From the NCBI RefSeq assembly GCF_002778315.1, contig NZ_NESA01000001.1, positions 124,001 to 188,000 of the forward strand: 64,000 nt of DNA, read 5' to 3'. A program made the translations under genes and the position numbers. The DNA is from Limnohabitans sp. JirII-31 (GTDB taxonomy: Bacteria > Pseudomonadota > Gammaproteobacteria > Burkholderiales > Burkholderiaceae_C). Positions 46,793-55,927 of this stretch are shown in pieces; position 1 is the stretch's first letter; each line of letters starts with the position of its first letter. The notes beneath the pieces are model-generated. The model was not told where the DNA came from and ran no database searches. It worked only from the letters and a program-made list of their open reading frames with translations.

Positions 46793-47887
46793 TCAGCGGG
46801 CCAAATGGCGGTCAAAAAATTGGGCGATGTCGGTGAACGCTTCGCGGGTTTCTGGGGCGTCGGCGTTGAAGCCGTATTGCGCATGCGACTGACCTTCGTA
46901 CACATTCAAATCGGCCACCACGCCCGCGCGGCGTAGTTTGCGGTGGGTGCGCACGGTGTTGGAGAGAAACAAGTCACGCGTGCCACTGGTCAGAATGGTG
47001 GGCGGAAAGTGTGAGAAGTCACCATAGATGGGCGACAGCTGGGGGTCTTTCAAATCGCGGCCATTGGCGTACAACAGAGCCGCGCGTCCGAGCCAGCCGT
47101 CCCAGGTGACCAGCACGTTGTCCACCCATTCGTTGGTTTCGTAGGTGTCGCCAATCTTGGCAATGTCCGACCATGGTGTGCCGGGCGCAATGGCCGCAGG
47201 CAAGGCCACTTTTTCGTCTTTGGCACGCAGCACCAGCGACAAGGTCATGGCACCCCCGGTGGAGGTGCCAAACACGGCCATGTGTTTGGCCGAGTGTTTT
47301 TTCAGCAGTTCTTTCCACACTGCCATGGCGTCATCCATGGCCGCGGGGTAGGGATGATCGGGCGGCATGCGGTAGTCCACCGACACCACGGTGTAGCCGC
47401 CAAAGCTGGCCAGCAACAGGGCTTCAGGCAAGGCCGACTCGCCGGGGCCAAACACATAGCCACCGCCGTGCACATGCATCAACACGCGGTTTTTGTTTTT
47501 CGATACGGGGTGTTTGGGTGTCACCACAAATACCGGCACGCCCGCCATCTGCGTGGCTTGCACCGTGACGCCTAATTTCTCTTTCAAAGCAGGCAGGCCC
47601 GCCACCACCAAGGCTGCACGGCGGTTGACCAGCTCTTTCCATTCGGCAGGGTTTTTCGGGTCGGCGTTGAAGTGGGGTGGGTAGGGCGCCGCGATCATGG
47701 CCTGCATGGCGGGGCTCACGTCGCTTGACGGCGGCGGGCTCACATGCGCAGGTGACTTGCGCGCACCTGCTTGTGCGTTGGCTGCACCTTGTGCGACAGC
47801 CAGCTCTGCGTAGCCTGCGGGTTGTGCGTGCAGGCCGAAAGACAAGAGGCTGCCTAACAGCAGCCCCCAGAGAGAAAGTTTTGTCAT
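46793..47887 (-). CDS. Exported alpha/beta hydrolase, HSL-type esterase
   Basis: A 364-residue predicted periplasmic esterase. The signal peptide ends near residue 22 (GLHAQ). The hormone-sensitive lipase signature MHVHGGGYVFG gives the oxyanion hole, and GTSTGGAM holds the catalytic Ser. A late Asp and His (FLSNTVRTHRKLR and EGQSHAQYGF) complete the triad. ATG 47887 was chosen for the signal peptide. It may release acid products that the Bug receptors in this cluster bind. Confidence 0.87.
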   Translation of the reverse strand: MTKLSLWGLLLGSLLSFGLHAQPAGYAELAVAQGAANAQAGARKSPAHVSPPPSSDVSPAMQAMIAAPYPPHFNADPKNPAEWKELVNRRAALVVAGLPALKEKLGVTVQATQMAGVPVFVVTPKHPVSKNKNRVLMHVHGGGYVFGPGESALPEALLLASFGGYTVVSVDYRMPPDHPYPAAMDDAMAVWKELLKKHSAKHMAVFGTSTGGAMTLSLVLRAKDEKVALPAAIAPGTPWSDIAKIGDTYETNEWVDNVLVTWDGWLGRAALLYANGRDLKDPQLSPIYGDFSHFPPTILTSGTRDLFLSNTVRTHRKLRRAGVVADLNVYEGQSHAQYGFNADAPETREAFTDIAQFFDRHLAR

Positions 47888-47982
47888 GGCGATGTCTCCT
47901 GTGCGTGTGGTTTTTGTGGGCCTGAGCATTCTTGGCTCAGATCACCCAGGTCAAAAGCACGTAGGAGACAGCGTGTCAGGCG

Positions 47983-48468
47983 TCAACCAAAAGCGTTGAG
48001 CGTTTTGCCACCGGCTTGCACCGGGTTGGCATGAATCAAGATCACGGCCATCACACAGGGCTCGGTACCACGGTTGATCCAGTTGTGCACAGTGCCGCGT
48101 TGCACCATCACATCGCCTTGCTTGAGGTGCACTTCTTCGCCGCTTTCCAGCTCCATGTCGATCTCGCCCGACATCACCACGATGTAGTCGATGCTGTCGG
48201 TGCGGTGCACGCGCTGCTCAACGCCGGGATGAAAGTCCAAGATGCGAAACACGGTGCCGTTTTCGATCATGGTGAACTTGCCGGGACGTTGGCCCTTGTC
48301 GTCTTGCGACGAGTTGTCGGCAGGCGCGGTGTCGGTGGTCCAGATGTTGCAAATCTGGCCGTTGGGTCGGCCCTCTTTGAAATGGGTGCAGACCTCGTCA
48401 ATCTTGACGATGGCTTTGCCTTGGTCGTCGTGGCCCGTGACCACGCGGCGGATGCTGGGTGTCTTCAT
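47983..48468 (-). CDS. Cupin-domain protein
   Basis: A 161-residue cytoplasmic cupin. The two cupin motifs are seen: HRTDSIDYIVVMSGEIDMELESGEEVHLKQGDVMVQRGTVHNW includes G-x5-HxH-like and the late G-D-x(4)-P-style block. It is a metal-type small-molecule enzyme or sensor with unknown ligand, often found next to aromatic breakdown genes. Start ATG 48468. Confidence 0.82.
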   Translation of the reverse strand: MKTPSIRRVVTGHDDQGKAIVKIDEVCTHFKEGRPNGQICNIWTTDTAPADNSSQDDKGQRPGKFTMIENGTVFRILDFHPGVEQRVHRTDSIDYIVVMSGEIDMELESGEEVHLKQGDVMVQRGTVHNWINRGTEPCVMAVILIHANPVQAGGKTLNAFG

Positions 48469-48493
48469 GGTGTCTCTCCGTCAATGTTGTGTG

Positions 48494-49459
48494 TTATTCG
48501 GCTTTGATCTTGGCGTCTTTGATCACGCGGCCCCACTTGGCGACCTCGGACTTGATGTAGCTGGCAAATTCCTCAGAGCTTGACCCGCCCAGTTCATAAC
48601 CCAGGCTCAAGGCCTCGGCTTTGAAGGCGGGCGCTTCCATGATGGCGCTGACTTCAGCCTGCAAGCGTTGGATGATGGGCTTGGGCGTGCCCGCTGGCAC
48701 AAACAAACCGTTCCAGCCGGAGGCTTCCGCATCGGGCAAACCGGCTTCAGCCAGCGTGGGCACCTCGGGCAAGATGGGGATGCGACGCGCACCCGCCACA
48801 CCCAAGGCCACCAACTTGCCCGAGCGGATGTGCTGGGCCACCACCACGGGGGCCAAGTAGGCGGTGGCCACGTGGCCGGCCATCAGGTCGGGCAGCTCAG
48901 CGCCAATGGCTTTGTAGGGAATCTCACGCACAGTGAGGCCAGCCATCATGTTGATCTTCACACCCAGCAACTGCGTGATGGAGCCAGTGCCGCCCGAGGC
49001 AAAGGTCAACAACTGCGGTTGGCTTTTGGCCAAGGCCAAATACTCTTTCCACGTCTTCACGCCAAGGCTTGGGTGGGCCACCATCACCAGCGGTGTGCTG
49101 GTGAGCAAGGTCACGGGAATGAGGGCTTCGTTCAAACGGCAGCAGGCATCGTTGGTCAAGATGTCGTTGAGCGAGTTGTTGATGTTGGCGTGAAACAGCG
49201 TGTGGCCATCGGGCGCCGAACGGGCCGCTTCACGTGCGCCAATGGCGCTGTTGCCACCGGGGCGGTTTTCCACCACCACCGACTGCCCAAACTTGTCGGC
49301 CAAGCCAGGCGTGAGCTTGCGGGCAAACACGTCCACGGCGCTGCCAGGGCCTGCGGGTTCGATGATGCGCACCGTTTTGCTGGGGTAGTTTTGTGCCCAG
49401 GCACTGTGCAGCAGCAGGCCGCAGACCGCGGCCAAACAGAGTTGTTTCAAAGACTTCAC
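48494..49459 (-). CDS. Bug/TctC-type periplasmic solute-binding protein
   Basis: A 321-residue receptor: signal peptide (LAAVCGLLLHSAWAQ), then NYPSKTVRIIEPAGPGSAVDVFARKL, GNSAIGAREAARSAPDGHTLF and REIPYKAIGAELPDLMAG. The ligand loop differs from its sister receptors (EPAGPGSAVD), suggesting another substrate. It follows the alpha/beta hydrolase gene at 49489 by 29 nt and precedes the cupin gene by 25 nt. Confidence 0.92.
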   Translation of the reverse strand: MKSLKQLCLAAVCGLLLHSAWAQNYPSKTVRIIEPAGPGSAVDVFARKLTPGLADKFGQSVVVENRPGGNSAIGAREAARSAPDGHTLFHANINNSLNDILTNDACCRLNEALIPVTLLTSTPLVMVAHPSLGVKTWKEYLALAKSQPQLLTFASGGTGSITQLLGVKINMMAGLTVREIPYKAIGAELPDLMAGHVATAYLAPVVVAQHIRSGKLVALGVAGARRIPILPEVPTLAEAGLPDAEASGWNGLFVPAGTPKPIIQRLQAEVSAIMEAPAFKAEALSLGYELGGSSSEEFASYIKSEVAKWGRVIKDAKIKAE

Positions 49460-49488
49460 ATCGATCTCCTCGAACGGTCAATACAGGT

Positions 49489-50337
49489 TCAGTGGGCACG
49501 CGCTTCGACGCGGTGCATGAAGTCGGCCAGCGCTTGTGCCAGCTCGGGCTCTTGCTCAGACCACGCGGAGAACGGCAGCAGCGGCACGTCTTGGTCTTCA
49601 ATCGGCAGGTTGTAGAGCTCGCTGCCAGGAATCAACTCGGCGGCGGCAATGCCATTGACCGAGGCATGTGTGTTGTCGTTGCCGGGCACCACCAAGGTGG
49701 GCACCTGGATGGAACGCAGCGCCTCGTCGGTCATGCCCAACACGGGCTTGCGGGGCCCTTGCAAAAAGATATCCAGCCAATGGCTCATGACCCGGATGTA
49801 GTGGGCCGGGTCCATGTTCATCAAGTAGTCCAGGTTCTTGGGGTTGGCCTTGATGCGCTCTTGGTATTGCTCGGTCGCGCACACCGCGGCCATGCCGCCT
49901 TCTTGGGCCGCGCGGATGAACTGTTTGTAGTACATCTCGGGCAAGCGTCCGGCTGCAAAGTCACCGCCGGTGATGCGCATCAGCAGCAGGCCTTTGACAT
50001 CTTTGGGGTGGCGCAAGTACACCAGCATGGACATGCGTGCGCCGGATGAGGTGCCACCAATGTAGGCGGGCAGGGCATTGAGGTGTCCCAGCAAGGCGAT
50101 CAAATCGTCGGCTGCAATTTCTTCTTCACCTTCTTGGCCGTCAATCACCACATCGGAGGCGCCCGTGTTGCGTCGGTCATGCAGCACCACGCGAAAACCT
50201 TTGGCCGCGAGTTTGTGTGCAAAGGGAATGAACTCGGCGTAGCCACGGCGCCCACCGGTGGTCAACGCCACGTAGGGGCCGCTGTCGCCCACCACCTCAT
50301 AGTTCATGTTGAAGCCACGGATATTCAAAATAGGCAT
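49489..50337 (-). CDS. Alpha/beta hydrolase
   Basis: A 282-residue cytoplasmic alpha/beta hydrolase. The oxyanion block VALTTGGRRGYAEFI and the Ser-nucleophile elbow GGTSSGARMS are present. A GNDNTH region and HRVEARAH at the end may supply the acid and His. It resembles hydrolases of aromatic or lactone breakdown, but the substrate is unknown. The start ATG 50337 gives MPILNIRGFNMNYEVVGDSG. Confidence 0.85.
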   Translation of the reverse strand: MPILNIRGFNMNYEVVGDSGPYVALTTGGRRGYAEFIPFAHKLAAKGFRVVLHDRRNTGASDVVIDGQEGEEEIAADDLIALLGHLNALPAYIGGTSSGARMSMLVYLRHPKDVKGLLLMRITGGDFAAGRLPEMYYKQFIRAAQEGGMAAVCATEQYQERIKANPKNLDYLMNMDPAHYIRVMSHWLDIFLQGPRKPVLGMTDEALRSIQVPTLVVPGNDNTHASVNGIAAAELIPGSELYNLPIEDQDVPLLPFSAWSEQEPELAQALADFMHRVEARAH

Positions 50338-50392
50338 GCTGTGTTCGCTCAGTCAAAAAGATGCGAGAGTGTCCATGAAATAAAACGCTGCC

Positions 50393-50410
50393 GTGTCGCC
50401 TACGCGGCAC
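50393..50410 (-). terminator. Hairpin after GlcG-like gene
   Basis: A 7-bp stem (GTGTCGC / GCGGCAC, one G-T pair) with a CTAC loop lies directly beyond the GlcG-like stop (50413). On the minus strand it is followed by GTTTTATTT. It could end part of the glcG transcript, or separate its level from the hydrolase downstream. Confidence 0.4.
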
Positions 50411-50412
50411 GC

Positions 50413-50937
50413 TCAGAGCTTGCCCGTGTCGAGGCCTGCTTTGCGGTACAGCGCTTCGATGTGCTGCCTGACTTCGGGCGGTGTGGCATCGTTTTGCGCA
50501 CGGTGTGCCCAGCCCACTTTTTCGCGTGCATAGATGGCCATGATCTCGTCTTGGTCCGAGGTGCCACCGCTCACGCCATAGGCCCCTACCATCTCGTCGC
50601 CTTTGAAGATGGGTGCGCAGCCGCCCGACACCACCACCTTGCCGCCCGTGAAGATGGAGGCGTTGATCAGCATTTGGGGGTTGCGTTCTTTGAACCATTG
50701 CTGAATGGCCAAGCCGTCTGGAAAGCGCGGGCTCATCGAGCGAAAAGCCGCCACGGTGAAGGCTTTGCTGGTGGCAATGTCGGGGGTGATGAAGCCCGCG
50801 TCGTCCATGCGCTCAAGCGCCAACAAGTGGCCCTCGGCGTTGACCACGGCAATGGCGACCGGCACTTTCATGTCGAGCGCCTTGGCTGAAACGGTTTGGA
50901 TGAATTCGCGGCATTCTGCAATTTTGAGTTTGGGCAT
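50413..50937 (-). CDS. GlcG/HbpS-like heme-binding-fold protein
   Basis: A 174-residue GlcG/HbpS-type protein: VAIAVVNAEGHLLALERMDDAGFITPDIATSKAFTVAAFRSMS, then GGKVVVSGGCAPIFKGDEMVGAYGVSGGTSDQDEIMA. The family binds small ligands and is often found in catabolic clusters; the function is open. It is the first gene of the minus-strand run to the aldolase. A divergent Bug gene starts 73 nt away, so the two directions share a control region. Confidence 0.88.
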   Translation of the reverse strand: MPKLKIAECREFIQTVSAKALDMKVPVAIAVVNAEGHLLALERMDDAGFITPDIATSKAFTVAAFRSMSPRFPDGLAIQQWFKERNPQMLINASIFTGGKVVVSGGCAPIFKGDEMVGAYGVSGGTSDQDEIMAIYAREKVGWAHRAQNDATPPEVRQHIEALYRKAGLDTGKL

Positions 50938-51010
50938 GGCGGTGTAAAAAAAGTAAGGAGACTAAAAATATTCTAGGATCGTAGTCATAACCACAACGCA
51001 GAGAGACAAC

Positions 51011-52003
51011 ATGAATACCCTTAGGCATCACCTGGGCGACACCTCACGCCGCGCATGGCTGGTCGGTCTGTGGCTGGCCTGTGCCGCCAGCGCGTGGGGG
51101 CAAAGCAGCTACCCCTCTAAGCCCATCAAACTGGTGGTGGGTTTCCCCAGTGGCAGCTCGGCCGATGTGACAGCGCGCATCCTGGCACGCAAACTCGGCG
51201 ACACCTTGGGCCAAGCGGTGGTGGTGGACAACAAGCCTGGTGCCAGCAGCAACATTGCCACCGACGGTGTGGTGCGTGCCCCTGCGGATGGTTACACCTT
51301 GTTGCTGGGTTCGGTGGCCAACACCATCAATGCGGGCATGGGCAAAAGCCTGCCCTTCAACTTTGCGACCGACTTGGCCCCCATCACCCTGGTGTCGAGT
51401 TTGCCCAATATCTTGGTAGTGCATCCCTCACTGGGCGTGAGCAGCGTGCAAGAGTTGGTGGCTTTGGCCAAAACCAAACCGGGCGCGATTGACTTTGCGT
51501 CGTCGGGCAACGGCACCTCGCCGCATTTGTCGGGCGAATTGTTCAACCTGATGGCGGGCGTCAAGCTCAGCCATGTGCCTTACAAGGGCAGTTCGCAAGC
51601 CATGACCGATGTGTTGTCGGGCTTGGTGCCAGTGATGTTTGCGCCCGCGTCCACTGCGTTGCCGCACATCCAAAGCGGCGCACTCAAGGCCTTGGCGGTG
51701 ACCAGTGCGCAACGCTCGGCCATTGCGCCCAAGTTGCCCACCATCAGCGAGTCGGGCTTGAGTGGTTACGAAACCTCGGTGTGGTTTGGTGTGCTGGTGC
51801 CGCAACTCACACCGCGTGATGTGCAAGACAAGTTGTCGCAAGCCATCAACCAGTCGATTCAAGCGCCCGAGATCAAACAACAACTGCTGAGCCAAGGCAT
51901 TGATGCCTTGGGTGGCACCCGTGCGGACTTCGCCAAATACATGGCCGCAGAAACCGACAAATGGGAAAAGCTCATCAAAGCTTCAGGTGCCAAATTCGAC
52001 TGA
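51011..52003 (+). CDS. Bug/TctC-type periplasmic solute-binding protein
   Basis: A 330-residue receptor: signal peptide (LWLACAASAWGQS), mature start SYPSKPIKLVVGFPSGSSADVTARIL, GASSNIATDGVVRAPADGYTLLLG, HVPYKGSSQAMTDVL. It is transcribed away from the GlcG-like gene and precedes another Bug gene by 24 nt. Confidence 0.93.
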   Translation: MNTLRHHLGDTSRRAWLVGLWLACAASAWGQSSYPSKPIKLVVGFPSGSSADVTARILARKLGDTLGQAVVVDNKPGASSNIATDGVVRAPADGYTLLLGSVANTINAGMGKSLPFNFATDLAPITLVSSLPNILVVHPSLGVSSVQELVALAKTKPGAIDFASSGNGTSPHLSGELFNLMAGVKLSHVPYKGSSQAMTDVLSGLVPVMFAPASTALPHIQSGALKALAVTSAQRSAIAPKLPTISESGLSGYETSVWFGVLVPQLTPRDVQDKLSQAINQSIQAPEIKQQLLSQGIDALGGTRADFAKYMAAETDKWEKLIKASGAKFD

Positions 52004-52027
52004 CCTTTTCATTCAGTGAGGTGTCTT

Positions 52028-52996
52028 ATGCGAAAGTTGTTTCACAAGAGGTGGGTGGTGTTGGCCGTGTGGTTGGGCTGTGTCTGTGCTTATGCAGAGT
52101 ACCCCGACAAACCCATTCGCATGATCGTGCCGCAAGCCCCAGGCAGCGCCACCGACACGGCAGCGCGCATTTTGGCCAGTGAGCTCACAGTTCAACTCGG
52201 GCAAACCATCGTGGTGGAGAACCGACCCGGCGGCGGCTTCACCATTGGGCTGGACATGGTGGCCAAAGCGCCGCCCGATGGTTACACCATCGGCTTGGGC
52301 CCAGTGGGGGCCATGGCCATCAGCCCCAACATGATGGCCAAGTTGCCCTACGACATTGACAAAGATTTCCAACCCGTGGCCTTGGTCACGCGCGGTCATT
52401 TGCTGTTGGCGGTCTCGCCCAATTTGCCGGTCAACAGCGTGGCCGAGTTGATGGCCTATGCCAAGAAAAATCCGGGCAAGCTCACCAACGCGTCATCATC
52501 CAATGGCTCGCCCGGCCATGTGGGCGGTGAGTTGTTCAAACTCATGACCGGCACGCAGATCGTGCACGTGCCCTACAAGGGTGGCGCACTCGCGATCAAC
52601 GATTTGATGAGCGGACAAGTCGATGTGCTGTTTGAAAGCCTCAACTCCATCGCACCCCATGCACGCTCGGGCAAGGTCAAAGCCTTGGGCGTGAGTGGCG
52701 CGCGCCGCTCGCCAGGGTTTCCCAACATTCCCACCATTGCTGAGGCCGGTGTGCCGGGCTTTGATGCACCCACTTGGACCGGCGTGTTTGCACCCGCCGG
52801 TTTGCCCAAGCCGGTGCTGGACAAACTCAATCTGGCTACCAACCGCGCCATTGCATCGTCCACCTTCAAAGAACGCTTTGGCGTGATTGGCGACGAGCCT
52901 GCAGGAGGTACGCCAGAAGAGTTGGGGGACTTGCACAAACGCGAGTTGGCCAAGTGGCGCGATGTGGTCAAACGCTCGGGCGCCCAGTTCGATTGA
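52028..52996 (+). CDS. Bug/TctC-type periplasmic solute-binding protein
   Basis: A 322-residue receptor: signal peptide (VVLAVWLGCVCAYA), mature start EYPDKPIRMIVPQAPGSATDTAARIL, GGGFTIGLDMVAKAPPDGYTIGLG and HVPYKGGALAINDLM. The ATG at 52028 follows GTGAGGTG; a GTG at 52016 is an upstream alternative. It abuts the stop of the convergent membrane gene exactly (52996/52997), and it is the second of two tandem receptor genes. Confidence 0.92.
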   Translation: MRKLFHKRWVVLAVWLGCVCAYAEYPDKPIRMIVPQAPGSATDTAARILASELTVQLGQTIVVENRPGGGFTIGLDMVAKAPPDGYTIGLGPVGAMAISPNMMAKLPYDIDKDFQPVALVTRGHLLLAVSPNLPVNSVAELMAYAKKNPGKLTNASSSNGSPGHVGGELFKLMTGTQIVHVPYKGGALAINDLMSGQVDVLFESLNSIAPHARSGKVKALGVSGARRSPGFPNIPTIAEAGVPGFDAPTWTGVFAPAGLPKPVLDKLNLATNRAIASSTFKERFGVIGDEPAGGTPEELGDLHKRELAKWRDVVKRSGAQFD

Positions 52997-54961
52997 CTAC
53001 ACATCCAGCAGCGGGCGCATGCGTCGCACAGGCACAAAGCGCCACTGCCCCACAAAACAGGCCACCCATGCACTGGCCACACCCCAGCACAGCGTCACCA
53101 GCATGGGGGTGTACCAATCACCTTCAAATGCATGGAACATGCAGGCCTTCACGCCCATCACCACCCAGGTCATGGGCAACCAGGGGCTGATTTGTGCGTA
53201 CAAGCTGCCACTGAGTTCCACGGGCAATAGCCCGCCAGATGCAGACACCTGCAAGGCCAGAAACAACATCGCCAGCGCTTTGCCTGCATCGCCAAAGGCG
53301 CGCGTGAGTGCATACACAATGCACACGAAGGTGAGCGACGCCAGCGCCAGCATGACGGCCAAGATAGCGGGATGCTGAACGCTGATGCCCAGCACCCAAC
53401 ACACCGTGAGCAGCACCAAGGTCGCCTGCAACAAACACACCGAAGCCGGCACCGAAACCTTGCCTAAGAACTGGGCCCATGGCGAAAAACTTTGCGCCAT
53501 GCGAGGCAACAAACGCAGGTGAACCAAAAATGCGGCAATGCCTGCACCCAGCCACAGCGACACCGGAATGATGTTGGGTGCAAAGCCACTGCCGTGGTTG
53601 GCCACTTCGGCATCAACTTCCAGAATCGGCGTGACGGAATGTGCCAGGCCTTCTGGGCTGCCTTCGATCGAGCCTACCGCGCTGGGCAATTCTTGCGTCA
53701 TCAAGTCAATGCCGGCTGACAGGTAGTGCGAACCTTCGCGCAGGCGTTGCAAGCCGTCATGCAGTTGGCTGGTGCCGCGAGCCAGTTCAAGCGAGCCATT
53801 GCGCAGTTGATCCAGTTGGCTGTCTTCGGGCAGTTTGCCCGTCATGCTGCGCAGGCCAGCGCGCATGTCGCGAACCCCAAAAGTGAGCGTGCGAATTTTG
53901 TTGCTGAGGGTGGTGGCACCTTGGCTGAGTTTTTGTTGGCCTTCTTGGGCTTGCCCCAAACCTTGGTCAAGTTGTTCGGCACCCTGACGCACGCGGTCAA
54001 GCCCATCGGCCACGGCCGATGGCACAAACACATTGCTGTCGGCTTCGGTCTTGAAGTGGCTCACGCTCTGTGCCATGCGCTGGCTGCCCAGTCGCAGTTC
54101 TTGCAGTCCCTTGTCGAGCTCTTGGTGCCCACTGGCCAGTGCTTCTGCGCCTGTGCGAAGGTTACGCACATCGTCGATGGGGGGCAGGCTGGCTTCCATG
54201 GATCGGATGCCGCCGCCGAGTTGCGCTGTGCCGTCGGCCAGTCGTTGCACGCCATCTTGCAAACGTGTCGCTCCTTGGTGCAAGCCCACGCTGCTGAGCT
54301 CGGCTTTGCTGGTGCCGTTGGCCAACTCCAGTGCGCCGTTGCGCAGCTGTGTCATGCCCGAGCGCAGGCGATCCACACTTTGTTGTGAGCCTGCACTGGC
54401 ACTGAGCACCAGTGACCAACGCTGCTCATTGAGGGTTTGATTGACCTCTTCACCCAGTGCTTTGGCAAACTGTGATGCCAAGACAGAGCTCTCATAGTTG
54501 TTGCCCGCCGAGGTGTACACCACCAAGCGTCCTTGCCCAGCTTGCAAGCCCGGTACGGCATTGGCGCTGAAGTCACGCGGAATGATGAGGGCAAAAGCCA
54601 GTTTTCCTTGGCGCACCCGTTCACGAGCCTGGGCTTCGTTGTCGAAGTTTTGATAGCCCAGTTGCTTTTTGTGTTGCAACCCGCTGATCAAGTCGTTGCC
54701 GATGTTGAGTGTTTTTTCACGGTAGGTGAAGCCTTGGTCCAAATTCACCAAGCCCACAGGCAATGAGGTGGACCGAGCCGACGGGTCCCACACGCTGGAG
54801 AGGTAAATCAGCAGGTAGATCGAGGGAATGATGGCCACCACCAAAGCCGCCAGCCGTAGCTTGGCCTCGCGCTGGAAATGACTGAACTCGACATGGGCCA
54901 CCCACCGAGTTTGTGTGAGCAGATGTTTCAACCGGGCACGGCGACTGACGCTGTGTGACAT
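52997..54961 (-). CDS. YhgE/Pip-type membrane protein
   Basis: A 654-residue protein: one N-terminal membrane helix (about residues 37-57), a long extracytoplasmic helical domain with repeated Leu/Gly/Gln heptad-like units (such as GAEQLDQGLGQAQEGQQKLSQGA), and about five C-terminal helices from about residue 470. This is the YhgE/Pip architecture, related to ABC-2 type membrane proteins and type VII secretion-like accessory proteins. No ATPase gene is near. The extracytoplasmic coiled-coil may contact the cell wall or partners. The role is unknown. Confidence 0.82.
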   Translation of the reverse strand: MSHSVSRRARLKHLLTQTRWVAHVEFSHFQREAKLRLAALVVAIIPSIYLLIYLSSVWDPSARSTSLPVGLVNLDQGFTYREKTLNIGNDLISGLQHKKQLGYQNFDNEAQARERVRQGKLAFALIIPRDFSANAVPGLQAGQGRLVVYTSAGNNYESSVLASQFAKALGEEVNQTLNEQRWSLVLSASAGSQQSVDRLRSGMTQLRNGALELANGTSKAELSSVGLHQGATRLQDGVQRLADGTAQLGGGIRSMEASLPPIDDVRNLRTGAEALASGHQELDKGLQELRLGSQRMAQSVSHFKTEADSNVFVPSAVADGLDRVRQGAEQLDQGLGQAQEGQQKLSQGATTLSNKIRTLTFGVRDMRAGLRSMTGKLPEDSQLDQLRNGSLELARGTSQLHDGLQRLREGSHYLSAGIDLMTQELPSAVGSIEGSPEGLAHSVTPILEVDAEVANHGSGFAPNIIPVSLWLGAGIAAFLVHLRLLPRMAQSFSPWAQFLGKVSVPASVCLLQATLVLLTVCWVLGISVQHPAILAVMLALASLTFVCIVYALTRAFGDAGKALAMLFLALQVSASGGLLPVELSGSLYAQISPWLPMTWVVMGVKACMFHAFEGDWYTPMLVTLCWGVASAWVACFVGQWRFVPVRRMRPLLDV

Positions 54962-55134
54962 AGGGTATTAACCGTTTCGAGGAGTGTCGCTGTGATTTTT
55001 GCAGCTTTTAGAATTCTCTTAGGCTGCTAAGTTCATATATTTTTGACATGCTAACAGCGATCCCTTGGCGCTTATGTTCCACAAATCAAGATGAAGGAAT
55101 ACATTTGGGGCCTGTGTCCGACAGGGAGCCAACG

Positions 55135-55764
55135 GTGAACACAAACCTCATGACGGAAGTGCCTTTGTTTCCTTTGGGAACGGTGTTGTTTCCAGGGGGG
55201 CGCTTGCCACTGCAAATTTTTGAAGTGCGTTACCTCGACATGGTGGGTCATTGTCATCGCGAGGGCTTGCCTTTTGGTGTGGTCTCGCTCATACACGGTG
55301 GCGAAGTTCGAAAAGCCGGAGACGAAGACCAAGCGCCCGAGATTTTTCAAAATATCGGCACCATGGCACGCATCAGTTCATGGGAGGCCCCGCAACCAGG
55401 CTTGATGCGCATTGATTGCGTGGGTGAGCAGCGCTTCAAAGTGCTCGGACAACGCAAGCTCAAACATGGGCTGTGGGTGGGCGATGTGGAACGCCTGGAG
55501 GCAGACCAAACCGTGACGGTGCCTGACGACTTGGTGCATGTGGCGCAACAACTTGAGCGCTTGATTCAACACCTCCAGGCGAGGGTGATCAGCCCCGAGC
55601 AATTTCCTATTGCCACACCTTTTGCTTTGGACGACTGTGGCTGGGTGGCCAACCGATGGAGCGAGTTGTTGCCCCTGCCTCCCGCCATGAAACAAAACCT
55701 GCTGGCGCTCGACAGCCCATTGATGCGGCTGGAGTTGATTGCTGATTTTTTAGAGCAAGTTTGA
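55135..55764 (+). CDS. LON-substrate-binding-domain protein (copy 1)
   Basis: A 209-residue stand-alone LON N-terminal domain protein: EVPLFPLGTVLFPGGRLPLQIFEVRYLDMV opens the domain, and FPIATPFALDDCGWVANRWSELLPLP closes it, followed by QNLLALDSPLMRLELIADFLE. No ATPase or protease domain follows, as in the short LonN family. The GTG at 55135 lies 6 nt after GGGAG, which decides the start. About 78% of positions match the second copy by eye. Confidence 0.9.
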   Translation: MNTNLMTEVPLFPLGTVLFPGGRLPLQIFEVRYLDMVGHCHREGLPFGVVSLIHGGEVRKAGDEDQAPEIFQNIGTMARISSWEAPQPGLMRIDCVGEQRFKVLGQRKLKHGLWVGDVERLEADQTVTVPDDLVHVAQQLERLIQHLQARVISPEQFPIATPFALDDCGWVANRWSELLPLPPAMKQNLLALDSPLMRLELIADFLEQV

Positions 55765-55927
55765 GGTTCGCGCTCAGTTATTACGCATAGAAGTTATCTC
55801 TATTTGGTCAGCCGCTTGCGTTTAAATAGTTTCAAGTCGGGCTCAATGTTTTCCGGGATGTGACGAAACCATAGATTGGGGACGCCTGTTGCGTGCTCCA
55901 GGTTTCTTGACAACGATGGAGTTCACA

